From contig NW_019174131.1 of the NCBI RefSeq assembly GCF_001642475.1, positions 1 through 24,751 of the forward strand: DNA of 24,751 bases, in the 5' to 3' direction. A program made the position numbers and the translations under genes. The notes under the pieces were generated by a model. That model was not told the origin of the DNA. It saw only the letters and a list, made by a program, of their open reading frames with translations, and did no database searches. Position 1 is the first letter of the stretch. Every line of letters begins with the position of its first letter. Shown piece by piece: positions 24,612 to 24,751 of the stretch. This DNA is from Fonsecaea monophora (lineage: Eukaryota > Ascomycota > Eurotiomycetes > Chaetothyriales > Herpotrichiellaceae).

Positions 24612-24751
24612 AATTTTTTACTTTTCTTTGTTTTTGAAAAAAAATTTTTCAATTGCAAAAAATTTATTATATTACAGACTTATATTAGAGTATTCAGATT
24701 TGAACTGATAATTAATTTTACCTTTACTCTTTTTTTTATTTAATTATTTTA
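24612..24751. repeat. Terminal direct repeat, right copy
   Basis: This is the same sequence as 1-139, including a second copy of the promoter-like block (24663-24687) and of the trnW relic (24687-24730). It has one fewer T in the run after 24630 and one more T at the end. It should be counted once in the circular genome. Confidence 0.9.

Noticed and set aside
1..24751. RNase P RNA gene (rnpB), CRISPR arrays, insertion sequences, plasmid-type polymerases and homing endonucleases
   Set aside because: I looked for the GAAAGTCC-type core, regular spaced repeats and the LAGLIDADG/GIY-YIG motifs in spacers and introns and found none. A covariance search could still detect a divergent rnpB.

Overview
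The window is a fungal mitochondrial genome, essentially complete. Every gene lies on the minus strand, base composition is strongly AT-rich, and UGA is read as Trp: most protein frames are continuous only if TGA is sense, and a tRNA-Trp with anticodon UCA is present. The first ~140 bases recur at the end (1-139 matches 24612-24751), so the molecule is most simply a circle of about 24.61 kb that was slightly over-extended. Gene content is the full fungal set: cox1-3, cob, atp6/8/9, nad1-6 and nad4L, rps3, rnl, rns and 25 tRNA genes. An rps3 frame inside a group I intron of rnl, and tRNA strings resembling TE-V-M-M-LAFLQ and GDSWI, point to Ascomycota close to Pezizomycotina. The unlinked nad2 and nad3 are unusual for that group, so I do not name a genus.

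Read along the minus strand from rnl: rnl (8945-3830), 13 tRNAs (T E M V H N M R L A F L Q), atp9, cob and nad3. Then, across the circle joint, come cox1, trnC, atp8, atp6, rns, a degenerate stretch with a broken small reading frame, nad6, ten tRNAs (K Y R M P G D S W I), nad4, cox2, nad4L/nad5 (1-nt overlap), nad1, nad2 and cox3, returning to rnl. Protein genes have no introns; rnl has two.

The most striking structure is in rnl. A 709-nt group II intron (7118-6410) begins GTGCG and ends AC. It has a 34-nt domain V and two perfect 7-bp exon/intron guide pairings (IBS1/EBS1 and IBS2/EBS2). Its domain IV, the usual place for a maturase/reverse transcriptase, instead holds the genome's only good tRNA-Ser(UGA) gene. 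Excising that tRNA would cut the intron in two, so the cell must either splice first or splice the rRNA in trans.

A second pattern marks three places. Just upstream of rnl, rns and cox1 there is a related block with core AATAAGTCT / ATATAAGTCT, reminiscent of the yeast mitochondrial promoter. Each copy is preceded by a hairpin or by a shortened tRNA-like minihelix, one of which is clearly a shrunken copy of trnW. I infer three transcription units: rnl to nad3, cox1 to atp6, and rns to cox3. tRNAs, tRNA-like elements and AT-rich stem-loops would serve as processing signals between genes. rps3 shows at least three frame breaks, all in T8-T9 runs; assembly homopolymer errors are the likeliest cause.
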